DNA of 24,353 bases from IDS-8 sp050738315 (GCA_050738315.1 JBOHZD010000340.1:1-24353), one strand, 5' to 3'. Numbered from the stretch's first letter, positions 7,558 through 16,180 are shown. Notes: generated by a model from the letters alone, not told the origin. Numbers and translations: made by a program.

Positions 7558-10500
7558 TTACGCCTGCATCGGCGAGGGTTCCAGCCCGCCGGCACGGACC
7601 TCTTTTTCCTGCCAGTGCCTGCGTGCCATCAGTGTGTAGATGGCCGGCACGACGAACAACGTGAACGCCGTGCCGATCGCCATGCCGGTGGCCACCACCA
7701 GGCCGATCGAATAGCGGCTTTCGGCGCCTGCACCCGTCGCCAGGATCAGCGGTGCCACGCCGAGCACGATCGCGGCAGTCGTCATGAGGATCGGCCGCAA
7801 GCGAATGGCAGCGGCCTGCTCGATCGCTTCGCGCCGGTTCATGCCCTTTTCCATCTGCAGCTTGTTGGCGAATTCCACCATCAGGATGCCGTGCTTGGAG
7901 ATGAGCCCGATCAGCGTGACGAGTCCGATCTGGGTAAATATATTGACGGTGGCGAGTCCCAGCGTGAGTGGGATCAGCGCACCGCAGATCGACATCGGTA
8001 CCGCGATGAGAATGATCAGCGGGTCGCGGAAGCTTTCGAACTGCGCCGCGAGCACCAGGTAAATCACGATCAGAGCAAACACGAACGTCAGCAACAATGC
8101 GCTGCCCTCCTCGATGAACTGCCGCGACTCGCCCGCATAATTCACGCTGTAACCCGGCGGCAGAATTTCTTCCGCTTTCGCCTGCAGAAACGACAGCGCG
8201 TCGCCCAACGTCACGCCCGGCACCATCACGCCCTGGATATTGGCGGAATTCAGCTGCTGAAACTGTGTCAGCCGGTTGGGCTGCACTTCGGAACGCAGTT
8301 GCACGACCGTGGACAGCGGCACCATCTGCCCGTCCGCCGCACGAATGTAGTACTGATTGAGCTGGCTGCCATCGCGGCGGAAGCGGTCTTCGACCTGCGG
8401 GATCACTTCATAGGCCCGCCCTTCCAGGTTGAAACGATTCACGAAACCGCCGCCCAGCAACGTCGACAAGGACGAACCGATGTCGGACATGTCGATTCCC
8501 AGTTCGGCGGCTTTGTTGCGGTTGACCATGACCTGCAACTGCGGCTGATCAAAGGTGAGATTGGTGTCCACGAAAATAAAGAGACCACTCTCCTGCGCCG
8601 CCTGCAGCAGCTCCTGGGTATAGCCATAGAGATCCGCGTATGGCTCCGTGGAATTGATCACGAATTCGATCGGCAGCCCCGATGAGCCCGGTAACGACGG
8701 AAAATTGATCGCGACTGCTTCCAGTCCGGCAATCGCGCCGAGTTTCTGTTGCAGCTCGGGCTGAATCGCAATCTGTGACCGGTCGCGCTGATCCCACGGA
8801 ACCAGAATCATGCCGGCAATGAGGTTGTTGACGGTGCCCATGCCGTTGATCATGAAGTAGCCCTCAAGCTCTGGAAAGCTCTTGAGCGCCTTGTCGATCT
8901 CCAGGGCATAGCGCCGCATGTACTCATGGGTCGCGTTCTGCGGCCCGGTCGCGGAAATGAACACGAAACCCTGGTCTTCGACGGGTGCCAGTTCCTGCTG
9001 TGCCCCGGTGTACAGGAAAAAACAGCTCACGAGCACGACGGCGGCCACCACCAGCACCACGGGGCGTGTGTCGAGCGCGCCATGCAGCTTGCGCTGATAC
9101 CAGACCTTCAGCTTCTCGAATGCCCGATCGAGCCGCTTCGCCAGGCGCCCCTCCTGTTCGATGGGCTGCAGGAAGGCCGAACACATCATGGGCGAGAGCG
9201 TCAGCGCGACGATGCCGGAGATGATCACCGAGGCGGCCAGGGTAAATGCGAATTCCTGAAACAGGTTGCCGGTCAGACCGCCGAGAAAACCGATCGGCGC
9301 ATACACAGCCGCGAGCGTCAGCGACATCGCGATGACCGGCCCGGCGATTTCGCGCGCGCCTTTCAGCGCGGCATCGAACGGGCTCATCCCTTCCTCGATG
9401 TGCCGATGGATGTTCTCGACCACCACGATGGCATCGTCGACGACCAATCCGATTGCGAGCACCATGGCGAGCAGAGTCAGGATATTGATCGAATAACCCA
9501 ACGCGAGCATGACGAACATCGCACCGATCAATGACAGCGGGATGGTCACCACCGGAATGAGCACTGCGCGCAGCGAACCGAGGAACAGGAAAATCACCGC
9601 AATCACGATCAACGCCGCCATGACGACTGTTTCGATCACTTCATCGACGGAACTCTCGATGTATTCCGTGCCGTCGTACACCACTTGTCCTTCCAGTCCC
9701 GCGGGCAGGTTCGCAATGACATGTTCCATCTGCTGGTGCACCAGCTCGGCGGCTTGCAACGGATTGGCACCCGGCACCGGGCTGATGCCGATGTACACCG
9801 CACGTTGGCCCGTGAACAGTACGGAGGAGTCGTAGGACTCGGCACCGAGTTCCACCCTGGCGACGTCCTTGATCCGGATCAGGCTGCCATCATCCTCGCG
9901 GAGGACAATGTCCCCGAATCCCTCCGCCGCGTGCAGATCGGTTGCGGCGCTGATGTTGACCGATACGAACTCTCCTTTTGTCTCCCCCACGGCAGCGAGG
10001 AAATTGTTGTCCTCCAGTGCCTCTGATACATCGAGCGCGGTCACGTCGAGCGATGCCATTTTCACCGGGTCCAGCCAGATGCGCATCGCAAACGTACGGG
10101 CGCCGAGTACATCGGCACTGGCGACACCTTCCAGCGTCTGCAACTGCGGCTGCACCACCCGGATCAGGTAATCGGTGATCTGCTCATCGGTCATCGCGCC
10201 TTCGCTGTAGAAACCGATGTACATCAGGGCGGAACCCAGGCGCTGCCCCATCTGGATCACCGGCGCTTCGGCCGATGGCGGCAGCTCGTTCCGCACTTCC
10301 GCCACCTTGGCCTGCACTTCGGTGAACGCCTGGTAGCGGTCGTAGTTGAGTTCGAGATTGACCGTGATCGTGCTGTAACTCTGGCGGCTCTCGGACGTGA
10401 TGTAGTCGACGCCCTCGACCGAAGCGACCGCCCGCTGGATGGGCGCCGTGATGAAGCCCTGGATCAGGTCTGCGTTGGCACCCGAATAAAATGTGGTAAT

Positions 10501-10638
10501 GATGATCTCGGTCTGCTCGATCTCCGGGAACTGGCGCAGCTCCAGTTCCTGCCAGGCCCGCAAGCCGAGCAGCAGAATCAGCAGGCTGACGACCGTCGCC
10601 AGAACCGGCCGTTTGACGAACAGGTCGGTAAAATTCAT
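7558..10638 (-). CDS. RND efflux transporter permease (MexB/AcrB-type, HAE1 family)
   Basis: Inner-membrane proton-driven drug/solute exporter, 1026 residues, close to AcrB's length. The N-terminus FVKRPVLATVVSLLILLLG is the first transmembrane helix; the large periplasmic loops and twelve-helix pattern are visible. The proton-relay aspartates are Asp401/Asp402 in GLVVDDAIVVVENIHRH, matching AcrB Asp407/Asp408, and the helix-10 lysine is in LISKHGILMVEFAN. Its ATG overlaps the adaptor stop codon by four bases (ATGA), so translation is probably coupled. No outer-membrane channel gene of the OprM/TolC type is present in the window; the pump presumably uses a channel encoded elsewhere. I cannot assign it to a named pump such as MexF or VexH from the sequence alone, and substrates are unknown. 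Confidence 0.96.
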   Translation of the reverse strand: MNFTDLFVKRPVLATVVSLLILLLGLRAWQELELRQFPEIEQTEIIITTFYSGANADLIQGFITAPIQRAVASVEGVDYITSESRQSYSTITVNLELNYDRYQAFTEVQAKVAEVRNELPPSAEAPVIQMGQRLGSALMYIGFYSEGAMTDEQITDYLIRVVQPQLQTLEGVASADVLGARTFAMRIWLDPVKMASLDVTALDVSEALEDNNFLAAVGETKGEFVSVNISAATDLHAAEGFGDIVLREDDGSLIRIKDVARVELGAESYDSSVLFTGQRAVYIGISPVPGANPLQAAELVHQQMEHVIANLPAGLEGQVVYDGTEYIESSVDEVIETVVMAALIVIAVIFLFLGSLRAVLIPVVTIPLSLIGAMFVMLALGYSINILTLLAMVLAIGLVVDDAIVVVENIHRHIEEGMSPFDAALKGAREIAGPVIAMSLTLAAVYAPIGFLGGLTGNLFQEFAFTLAASVIISGIVALTLSPMMCSAFLQPIEQEGRLAKRLDRAFEKLKVWYQRKLHGALDTRPVVLVVAAVVLVSCFFLYTGAQQELAPVEDQGFVFISATGPQNATHEYMRRYALEIDKALKSFPELEGYFMINGMGTVNNLIAGMILVPWDQRDRSQIAIQPELQQKLGAIAGLEAVAINFPSLPGSSGLPIEFVINSTEPYADLYGYTQELLQAAQESGLFIFVDTNLTFDQPQLQVMVNRNKAAELGIDMSDIGSSLSTLLGGGFVNRFNLEGRAYEVIPQVEDRFRRDGSQLNQYYIRAADGQMVPLSTVVQLRSEVQPNRLTQFQQLNSANIQGVMVPGVTLGDALSFLQAKAEEILPPGYSVNYAGESRQFIEEGSALLLTFVFALIVIYLVLAAQFESFRDPLIILIAVPMSICGALIPLTLGLATVNIFTQIGLVTLIGLISKHGILMVEFANKLQMEKGMNRREAIEQAAAIRLRPILMTTAAIVLGVAPLILATGAGAESRYSIGLVVATGMAIGTAFTLFVVPAIYTLMARRHWQEKEVRAGGLEPSPMQA

Positions 10639-11750
10639 TGGACGATCTCGGTCGCCAGCGCCACCTCGTTATTGATGTTGACCGGCATGCCGTCACGCAG
10701 CTTCTGCGCGCCGGCGGTCACGACGTCGTCACCCGGTTCGAGTCCTTCCAGCACCGACACCATGCCCTCATTGGACCTGCCCACGCGGACGAATTTCTGC
10801 TTGGCAACGAGCACAGGCTGGTCGCCGGCCGCTTTTTCAGACTCCTGCACGACAAATACGGCATCGCCGTGCAGCGAGTAACTGATGGCCGTCTTCGGCA
10901 CTGCGACGACATCTTCCTTTGCGCCGGCGAGCACCGATACATCGGCAAACATGCCCGGACGAAGCACGCGTTCGGGATTGTCGATCAATGCCTGTACTGC
11001 AAAATTGTGCGAAGTGGAATCGACCTTGACGGATACGGCACGCACTTCGCCCGTGAACACCTGCTCGGGATACGTCGAGACGGTCACATGTACGTTCTGG
11101 CCGGCGGCAACATCGTCCACGAACTCTTCAGGCAACGTAAAGTCCACATGCAATCGCCCGAGTGACTGCAAGGTGACGATGGGCGTTCCGGCCGGCAGGT
11201 ACTGTCCAAGGTCCACCTGTCGAATGCCCAGCGTGCCGGTAAACGGCGCACGAATGGCCTTTTTCGCAATGTTCGCCTCGAGCGCTGCGATGGCAGACTC
11301 GGTCTGTTGCAATTGACTTTGCGCCTGATCGAGATTTTCGGTCGATGTGAGTTCGCGTTCGATCAATTCCCGCGTCCGTTGAAGATTGATACTCGCAAGT
11401 TCCATCTGCGCATTGAGACCCGGCAACTGTGCCTGCTCGACGGAATCGTCGAGTTGCACGAGCAACTGCCCCTGCTCGACCGTATCGCCCGACGCAAACG
11501 CGATCTGGCGTACCGTGCCCGCCAGTTCGTTGCTGATGTCCACGCCCCTGACCGCACTCAGCCTGCCGACAGCAACGATGCTGGGCTGCCAGCTCTGCAA
11601 CTCGGCGGACGTCGTCGACACCGTTGCCGGCGGCTGCTCGAAGTTGGCAAAGTATTGGTTCATGAAATAATTGCCCACGGCCTTGTAGGCAAAAATACCG
11701 CCGAAGACGACCACCAGCAGGGCGACGGCAATGACCATGCGTTTTTTCAT
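10635..11750 (-). CDS. RND efflux periplasmic adaptor subunit (HlyD/AcrA family)
   Basis: Membrane fusion protein that joins the RND permease to an outer-membrane channel; 371 residues. An N-terminal membrane anchor or uncleaved signal (about 5-22) is followed by the first half of the lipoyl domain (about 69-103, VRGVDISNELAGTVRQIAF). A coiled-coil hairpin comes next (about 104-162, rich in Leu, Gln and Glu), then the second lipoyl half (IRAPFTGTLGIRQV, about 167-179), a beta-barrel and a membrane-proximal domain. There is no lipobox, so it is not a lipoprotein like AcrA. The start at 11750 is chosen because AAGGA (complement of 11758-11762) sits seven bases upstream and because the signal begins there. 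The same frame stays open for 123 codons further upstream through repeat DNA, which looks like a GC-rich artefact. First gene of the adaptor-permease-M28 operon. Confidence 0.94.
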   Translation of the reverse strand: MKKRMVIAVALLVVVFGGIFAYKAVGNYFMNQYFANFEQPPATVSTTSAELQSWQPSIVAVGRLSAVRGVDISNELAGTVRQIAFASGDTVEQGQLLVQLDDSVEQAQLPGLNAQMELASINLQRTRELIERELTSTENLDQAQSQLQQTESAIAALEANIAKKAIRAPFTGTLGIRQVDLGQYLPAGTPIVTLQSLGRLHVDFTLPEEFVDDVAAGQNVHVTVSTYPEQVFTGEVRAVSVKVDSTSHNFAVQALIDNPERVLRPGMFADVSVLAGAKEDVVAVPKTAISYSLHGDAVFVVQESEKAAGDQPVLVAKQKFVRVGRSNEGMVSVLEGLEPGDDVVTAGAQKLRDGMPVNINNEVALATEIVQ

Positions 11751-11962
11751 CAATGAATCCTTATGAGAGCGACGATCCGGCCGCGCACCTTGATACAGAC
11801 ACCGCGGCCCGTCCCGGAATTCCCGTGTTTGACAACGAATTAAGAATTTCTGGGGACGGTCAGCGCCACAGAGTGGCGGACCGAGGCATGCCGAATGAGC
11901 AACCGCGCGAATATTAACGCATTTCACCCACCGCGGTCGAACCGGAGGGGGAAGGGCTTGCG

Positions 11963-12024
11963 GCACGCGCAGGCTGGAGCGCGGGGGTGGGGTGCCTGGG
12001 TGCACGCGGAGGCTGGAGCGGGGG
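11963..12024 (+). repeat. direct repeat pair related to the element at 31-142
   Basis: Two copies of a roughly 22-base unit close to GCACGCGGAGGCTGGAGCGG occur at 11963-11984 and 12002-12024, 39 bases apart. The second copy matches 24-44 of the window at 20 of 21 positions, and the right arm of that first element (122-142) carries the inverted form. This shows a repeat family used in at least two intergenic regions of this chromosome. Confidence 0.65.
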
Positions 12025-12096
12025 CGCCACCCGGGGGTGTTCCACCCAGCGAGTTCCCCGGTCCGAGCGACCGGAACACCCCTCGGGTGGTGCCCC
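12021..12096. repeat. long near-perfect inverted repeat (cruciform-type)
   Basis: The left arm 12021-12043 and right arm 12073-12096 pair over 22 of 23-24 positions, with one mismatch and one single-base bulge. The arms are very GC-rich (GGGGC, CCACCCG, GGGGTGTTCC). The 29-base loop holds a second small hairpin, GGTC-CGAGC-GACC (12060-12072). No T-tract follows on either strand, so a classical intrinsic terminator is unlikely. It abuts the direct repeat just before it and may be part of the same element. Its role is unknown. Confidence 0.7.
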
Positions 12097-12264
12097 TGCG
12101 TCGACCAAGGGAGCCGCAAGGGGAAGTGCGGGCTGGTTCCATGACAGTGCCGGTGGCCGCCGCTAGTCTTTTCACCGGACCCGGAGCGCGCAGTTCACAT
12201 AACCGGTAACATTCCTGCCGCCACCGGGTCTCTTGTTCCCGCAGGCCGCGATATACGACTCACT

Positions 12265-14535
12265 ATGAACAAAGTACTGGGAATCAGACCGACGGTCGCC
12301 GCGCTCGTGCTCCTGCTGGTGGCGGTGACCGCTGCCGCCGGAGATGACGACATCCTGCCGCCGCAGGACGCGTTCCGTTATGCCGTCGTCGATACCGGCA
12401 GCGCATTGGAGGTCGACTGGGCGCTGGAAGACGGCTACTACCTGTACAAGAACAAGCTGTCGTTTGCGACCACAACGCCCGGCATCACGTTCGGCGCGGT
12501 CGAATTGCCGGCGGGACTGCGCCACGAGGACGAGTTCTTCGGCGAACAGGAAGTCTACAGAAACCGCTTTTACGTCTCCATTCCCTATACCGTAACCGGC
12601 CAGCGTCCCGACGAACTCGCCCTGGACATGAAGCTGCAGGGCTGCGCAGACGCGGGCATTTGTTACCCGCCACAGAACTGGACCGCCGCGATCGAACTGA
12701 TTGCCGACCGTAACGAGTCCAAGCTCGACCTCGGCGCACTACCCGGCACCGAAGGCGGTGCCAACGCAGATTTCTTGCCCGTCGATGAAGCGTTCCGGCC
12801 GGTGCTGACGGCGCTGGACGGTAACACCATCGAGGTTTCGATCGCGGTCGCGCAGGGTTACTACCTTTATAAAGACAAGATTTCGGTAGCGACCGACTCC
12901 AAGCGCGTGCAACTCGGCAGGCTCGAATTGCCCGCGGGCGAGATGAAATCAGACCAGTACTTCGGTGAGATGGAGGTCTACCACGACGACGTTTTTGCCA
13001 GCCTGCCGCTGGCCCGCGCGACGCCGGAGTCCATGACCCTCGATATCGACCTGCATTACCAGGGCTGCGCGGACGGCGGCATCTGCTATCCGCCGGTGAC
13101 CCGTACCCTGAAGGTCGTGCTGCCGGCGGCCACCGCGGTGTCGGCGCTCGCGGCGGCCGCTCCGGACGGCAACGGCTTCGCCCCCGTTTCTGAACAGGCG
13201 AGACTGGCGCAGCTGATTTCCGCATCCGGCATGTGGACCGTGATCGTGACTTTCTTCGGCGCCGGGCTGCTGCTCGCATTCACGCCCTGCGTGCTGCCAA
13301 TGGTGCCGATACTCTCCGGCATCATTGCGGGCGGCGGGGACAGGGTCAGCCCGTCGCGCGGCTTCGCGCTCGCGTTTGCGTATGTCTCAGGGATGGCGCT
13401 GGTGTATACGGCAGCCGGGGTTGCCGCCGCCGCCGTCGGCCTGCAACTGCAAGCAATCTTCAATCAACCCTGGATCCTGACGCTGTTCGCGGCCCTGTTC
13501 GTGATACTGGCGCTCGGCATGTTCGGCGCCTTCGATCTGCAGATGCCATCGTCCATTCAGACCCGGCTCGCCAGTTTAAGCGGCAAGCAGCGAAGCGGCA
13601 CCGCACTCGGCGCATTCGTCATGGGCGCCTTGTCATCGCTGATCGTGACAGCTTGTGTCGCGCCGCCGCTGGTCGCAACGCTGACGGTCATCGGCCAGAC
13701 CGGAGACATGCTGCGCGGCGGCACGGCATTGCTGGCCTTGAGCTTCGGCATGGGCGCGCCGTTGCTGATCGTGGGTGCATCAGCCGGCAAATTGCTGCCG
13801 AAAGCCGGTCCCTGGATGGTCGCTGTCAAGTGTGCGTTCGGGTTCCTGATGCTGGGGCTCGCCATCTGGATGTTGTCCCGCATCTTGCCGGGACCCGTCA
13901 CGCTCGCGCTTTGGGGCGTCCTGATATTTATGGCCGGTGTGTACCTTGGCGGACTGACGACCCTTGGAACCGACCCGGGCAACGCCCAAAAGCTCGGCAA
14001 AGGTTTCGGACTCATCGCCATGATCTACGGTGCGGTACTGATGCTCGGATCCCTGATCGGCGGCCACAGCCTGGTGCGCCCGCTGGCGGGCATCGAAATT
14101 GCCGACGGGCCGGCCGCAACCGAACGGCAGGGACTCGTGTTCCAGCGCGTAAAGACGGTGGCCGACCTCGAGCGGGCGTTGTCCGCCGCGTCCGCGAACG
14201 GCCAACCTGCAATGCTCGATTTCTATGCCGACTGGTGTGTCTCGTGTATTGAAATGGAGAAATACACGTTTACCGACCCTGCTGTTCAGGCGGCATTGTC
14301 CGGCGCGGTACTGCTGCAGGCAGACGTCACTGCAAACGACGCGGCGGACCAGGCGTTATTGCAACACTTCGGCGTATTCGGCCCGCCAACCCTCATTTTT
14401 TTCGGACCCGATGGTCTTGAACGGAACGGCTTCGAGGTGGTCGGATACATGCAGGCCGAGGCATTCGCAGCGCACGTCAGTCGTGCCGTCAGCGGTCGTT
14501 CGACCACCGTTCGAGAAACAGAAGGTCGCCAATGA
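12265..14535 (+). CDS. dsbD: thiol:disulfide interchange protein DsbD with duplicated N-terminal domain
   Basis: Carries electrons from cytoplasmic thioredoxin across the inner membrane to periplasmic thiol proteins. The 756-residue protein has a signal peptide (1-26) and two DsbD-alpha domains in tandem (about 30-145 and 170-285). Each has YYLYK, YRN/YHD-type strands and the redox motif QGCADxGICYPP (Cys127/Cys133 and Cys268/Cys274). The membrane domain (about 325-600) has Cys342 in FTPCVLPM and Cys464 in TACVAPP. The C-terminal thioredoxin-like domain has Cys658/Cys661 in YADWCVSC. All six classical cysteines plus an extra N-domain pair are present. E. coli DsbD has one N-domain and about 565 residues. 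No good ribosome binding site precedes the ATG. Its stop overlaps the next start (ATGA), coupling it to a TlpA-like thioredoxin, a likely redox partner. Confidence 0.95.
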   Translation: MNKVLGIRPTVAALVLLLVAVTAAAGDDDILPPQDAFRYAVVDTGSALEVDWALEDGYYLYKNKLSFATTTPGITFGAVELPAGLRHEDEFFGEQEVYRNRFYVSIPYTVTGQRPDELALDMKLQGCADAGICYPPQNWTAAIELIADRNESKLDLGALPGTEGGANADFLPVDEAFRPVLTALDGNTIEVSIAVAQGYYLYKDKISVATDSKRVQLGRLELPAGEMKSDQYFGEMEVYHDDVFASLPLARATPESMTLDIDLHYQGCADGGICYPPVTRTLKVVLPAATAVSALAAAAPDGNGFAPVSEQARLAQLISASGMWTVIVTFFGAGLLLAFTPCVLPMVPILSGIIAGGGDRVSPSRGFALAFAYVSGMALVYTAAGVAAAAVGLQLQAIFNQPWILTLFAALFVILALGMFGAFDLQMPSSIQTRLASLSGKQRSGTALGAFVMGALSSLIVTACVAPPLVATLTVIGQTGDMLRGGTALLALSFGMGAPLLIVGASAGKLLPKAGPWMVAVKCAFGFLMLGLAIWMLSRILPGPVTLALWGVLIFMAGVYLGGLTTLGTDPGNAQKLGKGFGLIAMIYGAVLMLGSLIGGHSLVRPLAGIEIADGPAATERQGLVFQRVKTVADLERALSAASANGQPAMLDFYADWCVSCIEMEKYTFTDPAVQAALSGAVLLQADVTANDAADQALLQHFGVFGPPTLIFFGPDGLERNGFEVVGYMQAEAFAAHVSRAVSGRSTTVRETEGRQ

Positions 14536-15107
14536 ATAAAGTCGCCGTTGCGACAGTCCTCATCGCAGCTGCCGCCGCAGGATTTTTCCTGCAGCAAAGA
14601 TTTACGCATGACACGATGCAAAGCGCCGCGGTCCCGGCGCGACCGATCGCCTTTACCCTGCCCGATCTGCAGGGCGAGCCGCACTCGCTCGCCGAATGGG
14701 ACGGCAAAGTGCGGCTGGTCAATTTCTGGGCCACCTGGTGCGCACCCTGCCGCCGGGAAATCCCCTTGCTCAAACGGACCCAGGCAGATCACGCCGCGGA
14801 CAATCTGCAGGTCATCGGCGTTGCAGTCGATTTCACCGAGGACGTGATCGCCTATGCCGAGACGGCGGACTTCAACTATCCGATTCTGGTCGGACAGGAC
14901 GACGCCATGGCGGCCGCGACAGCGTCCGGCGTCGCCTTCGTCGGTCTGCCGTTCACGATGGTGATTGCGCCCGACGGCACGCTCCTGAAAACGCATATGG
15001 GGGAAATCCTCGCGGAACACATCGACACGATCGTGGACGTCGTCCGGCGGCTGCAGGACGGCGAACTGGATCTTGCCGGTGCGCGGGAGGAACTCGGCCG
15101 GTTTTAG
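14532..15107 (+). CDS. TlpA/ResA-like periplasmic thioredoxin
   Basis: A 191-residue thiol:disulfide oxidoreductase. An N-terminal hydrophobic segment (about 4-20) acts as an anchor or signal. A TlpA/AhpC-type thioredoxin fold follows, starting at FTLPDLQGEPHSL. The active site is WCAPC (Cys70 and Cys73) in the segment VNFWATWCAPCRREIP, and the cis-proline loop is in GLPFTMVI. Such proteins reduce apocytochrome c or other periplasmic cysteines and draw electrons from DsbD or CcdA. The start codon overlaps the dsbD stop by four bases, so the two are very likely made together. It is not a standard CcmG by context, because no ccm genes are near. The exact client is unknown. Confidence 0.92.
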   Translation: MNKVAVATVLIAAAAAGFFLQQRFTHDTMQSAAVPARPIAFTLPDLQGEPHSLAEWDGKVRLVNFWATWCAPCRREIPLLKRTQADHAADNLQVIGVAVDFTEDVIAYAETADFNYPILVGQDDAMAAATASGVAFVGLPFTMVIAPDGTLLKTHMGEILAEHIDTIVDVVRRLQDGELDLAGAREELGRF

Positions 15108-15160
15108 TGCGTCGCTGCTTTCCGCTTCGGGCGCGGTTCGGGCGTCGGTCTTGCGGACGC

Positions 15161-15191
15161 TTGCCTTATCTGCCCTGAAAAGGGTTAGAAT
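15161..15191 (+). promoter_or_regulatory. candidate sigma-70 promoter for the aroQ-acc operon
   Basis: TTGCCT (15161-15166) and TAGAAT (15186-15191, five of six to consensus) lie 19 bases apart in the 123-base gap before aroQ. The -10 is good; the spacing is long, so the -35 assignment is doubtful. It lies about 40 bases before the aroQ ATG. A short CCCT-GAAA-AGGG inverted pair sits between the two elements. Confidence 0.4.
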
Positions 15192-15230
15192 TGTCGCTAA
15201 CTTCGGCTATCTGGCAGCGAATCTACGAAA

Positions 15231-15683
15231 ATGGCGCGCCTTCTGCTCATCAACGGGCCTAATCTCAATCTGCTCGGCAGCCGTGAGCCGGAGGTGTATG
15301 GGCGCGCCACGCTCGAGGACGTGGAGCGAACGCTCACCGCGCAGGCCAAAAAACTCGGGCACGACCTGCGCGCGTTTCAGAGCAATGCCGAGCACGAGAT
15401 CGTCGAACGAGTGCAGCTGGCGGCGGCCGAACAGGTGGATTTCATATTACTGAATCCCGGCGCGTTTACGCATACCAGTATTGCGCTTCGCGATGCGCTG
15501 CTGGGTGTCAATATTCCGTTCATTGAAATTCACGTGAGCAATATCTTTGCGCGCGAGAAATTCCGGCACCACAGCTACTTCAGCGATATCGCCGCGGGCT
15601 GCCTGTTCGGCCTTGGCGCATACGGATACGAACTGGCACTGCAAGCTGCATCCCTGCAGCTTACGCGCGCCGAGGAAAGTTGA
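15231..15683 (+). CDS. aroQ: type II 3-dehydroquinate dehydratase
   Basis: Converts 3-dehydroquinate to 3-dehydroshikimate in the shikimate pathway, in the cytoplasm, as a dodecamer. The 150-residue length is exact for the family. Family motifs in order: NGPNLNLLGSREPEVYG (8-24) with the active-site lid residues Arg18 and Tyr23; NPGAFTHTSIALRDAL with Asn75 and His81; PFIEIHVSN with the catalytic His101; then FRHHSYFSDIAAG and GLGAYGYELAL. The ribosome binding site is weak (ACGAAA). It is the first gene of the aroQ-accB-accC-prmA cluster, an order seen in many gammaproteobacteria. Its stop codon shares a base with the accB start (TGATG), so accB is probably translationally coupled. Confidence 0.97.
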   Translation: MARLLLINGPNLNLLGSREPEVYGRATLEDVERTLTAQAKKLGHDLRAFQSNAEHEIVERVQLAAAEQVDFILLNPGAFTHTSIALRDALLGVNIPFIEIHVSNIFAREKFRHHSYFSDIAAGCLFGLGAYGYELALQAASLQLTRAEES

Positions 15684-16165
15684 TGGATATACGAAAAGTC
15701 AAAAAGCTCATCGAATTACTGGACGAATCCGGCATTGCCGAGATCGAGATTACCGAGGGCGAGGAATCGGTAAGAATCACCCGGCACACCCAAAGCGCGG
15801 CGATGCCCTTCGCGTATGCGCCGCCACAGCCGATTCCCAGCGCCGCAACAGCGGCAACGCCGGCACCGTCGGGGGCGCCCGCAGCGGCGAGCCCCGCGCC
15901 GGAACCCAAGGAGGAGGGTTATGAAGTGACCGCGCCGATGGTCGGCACTTTTTACAGTGCTTCGTCGCCTGGTTCACCGCCTTTCATGCAGGTCGGGGAC
16001 CGGGTCAATGAGGGCGACATCCTGTGCATCATTGAAGCCATGAAGATGATGAACCAGATCGAAGCCGACGTGTCCGGTATCATCAAATCGATCCGGGTGC
16101 AAAACGGCGAACCGGTCGAATACGGGCAAGTGTTATTCGTCATAGATCAACGCAATACAGCATAA
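15683..16165 (+). CDS. accB: acetyl-CoA carboxylase biotin carboxyl carrier protein
   Basis: Carries biotin between the two half-reactions of acetyl-CoA carboxylase, the committing step of fatty acid synthesis. 160 residues. The N-terminal helix MDIRKVKKLIELLDE is typical. An Ala/Pro-rich flexible linker covers about 47-76. The C-terminal biotinyl domain (about 80-157) contains EAMKMMNQ with the biotinylated Lys121. The start is the ATG at 15683, which shares its A with the aroQ stop. GAGGAA at 15672-15677 is the ribosome binding site. A TTG one codon earlier is in frame but less likely. accC follows 15 bases after the stop. Confidence 0.97.
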   Translation: MDIRKVKKLIELLDESGIAEIEITEGEESVRITRHTQSAAMPFAYAPPQPIPSAATAATPAPSGAPAAASPAPEPKEEGYEVTAPMVGTFYSASSPGSPPFMQVGDRVNEGDILCIIEAMKMMNQIEADVSGIIKSIRVQNGEPVEYGQVLFVIDQRNTA

Positions 16166-16180
16166 CCGGCCGTCTCCGCC

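Larger units (their letters stand above)
11751..12264. other. divergent intergenic region between efflux operon and dsbD
   Basis: This 514-base stretch must hold the promoters of both divergent operons, but I see no strong -35/-10 pair on either strand. A small hairpin lies at 11857-11883 (CGCCAC, loop AGA, GTGGCG, with outer CGGT/ACCG). The part from about 11958 to 12096 is repeat DNA (two separate entries). GACCCGG at 12178-12184 and CCGGGTC at 12227-12233 form a weak, widely spaced inverted pair. Open frames crossing the region show no protein-like composition. Confidence 0.6.

Noticed and set aside
6613..8685. Plus-strand open frame (690 codons) spanning the M28 and RND genes
   Set aside because: It crosses two well-supported minus-strand genes and its product is Arg/His/Gln-rich without recognisable domains.
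11751..12119. Upstream extension of the adaptor gene by 123 codons
   Set aside because: It runs through repeat DNA. The ATG at 11750 has a good ribosome binding site and begins the membrane anchor.
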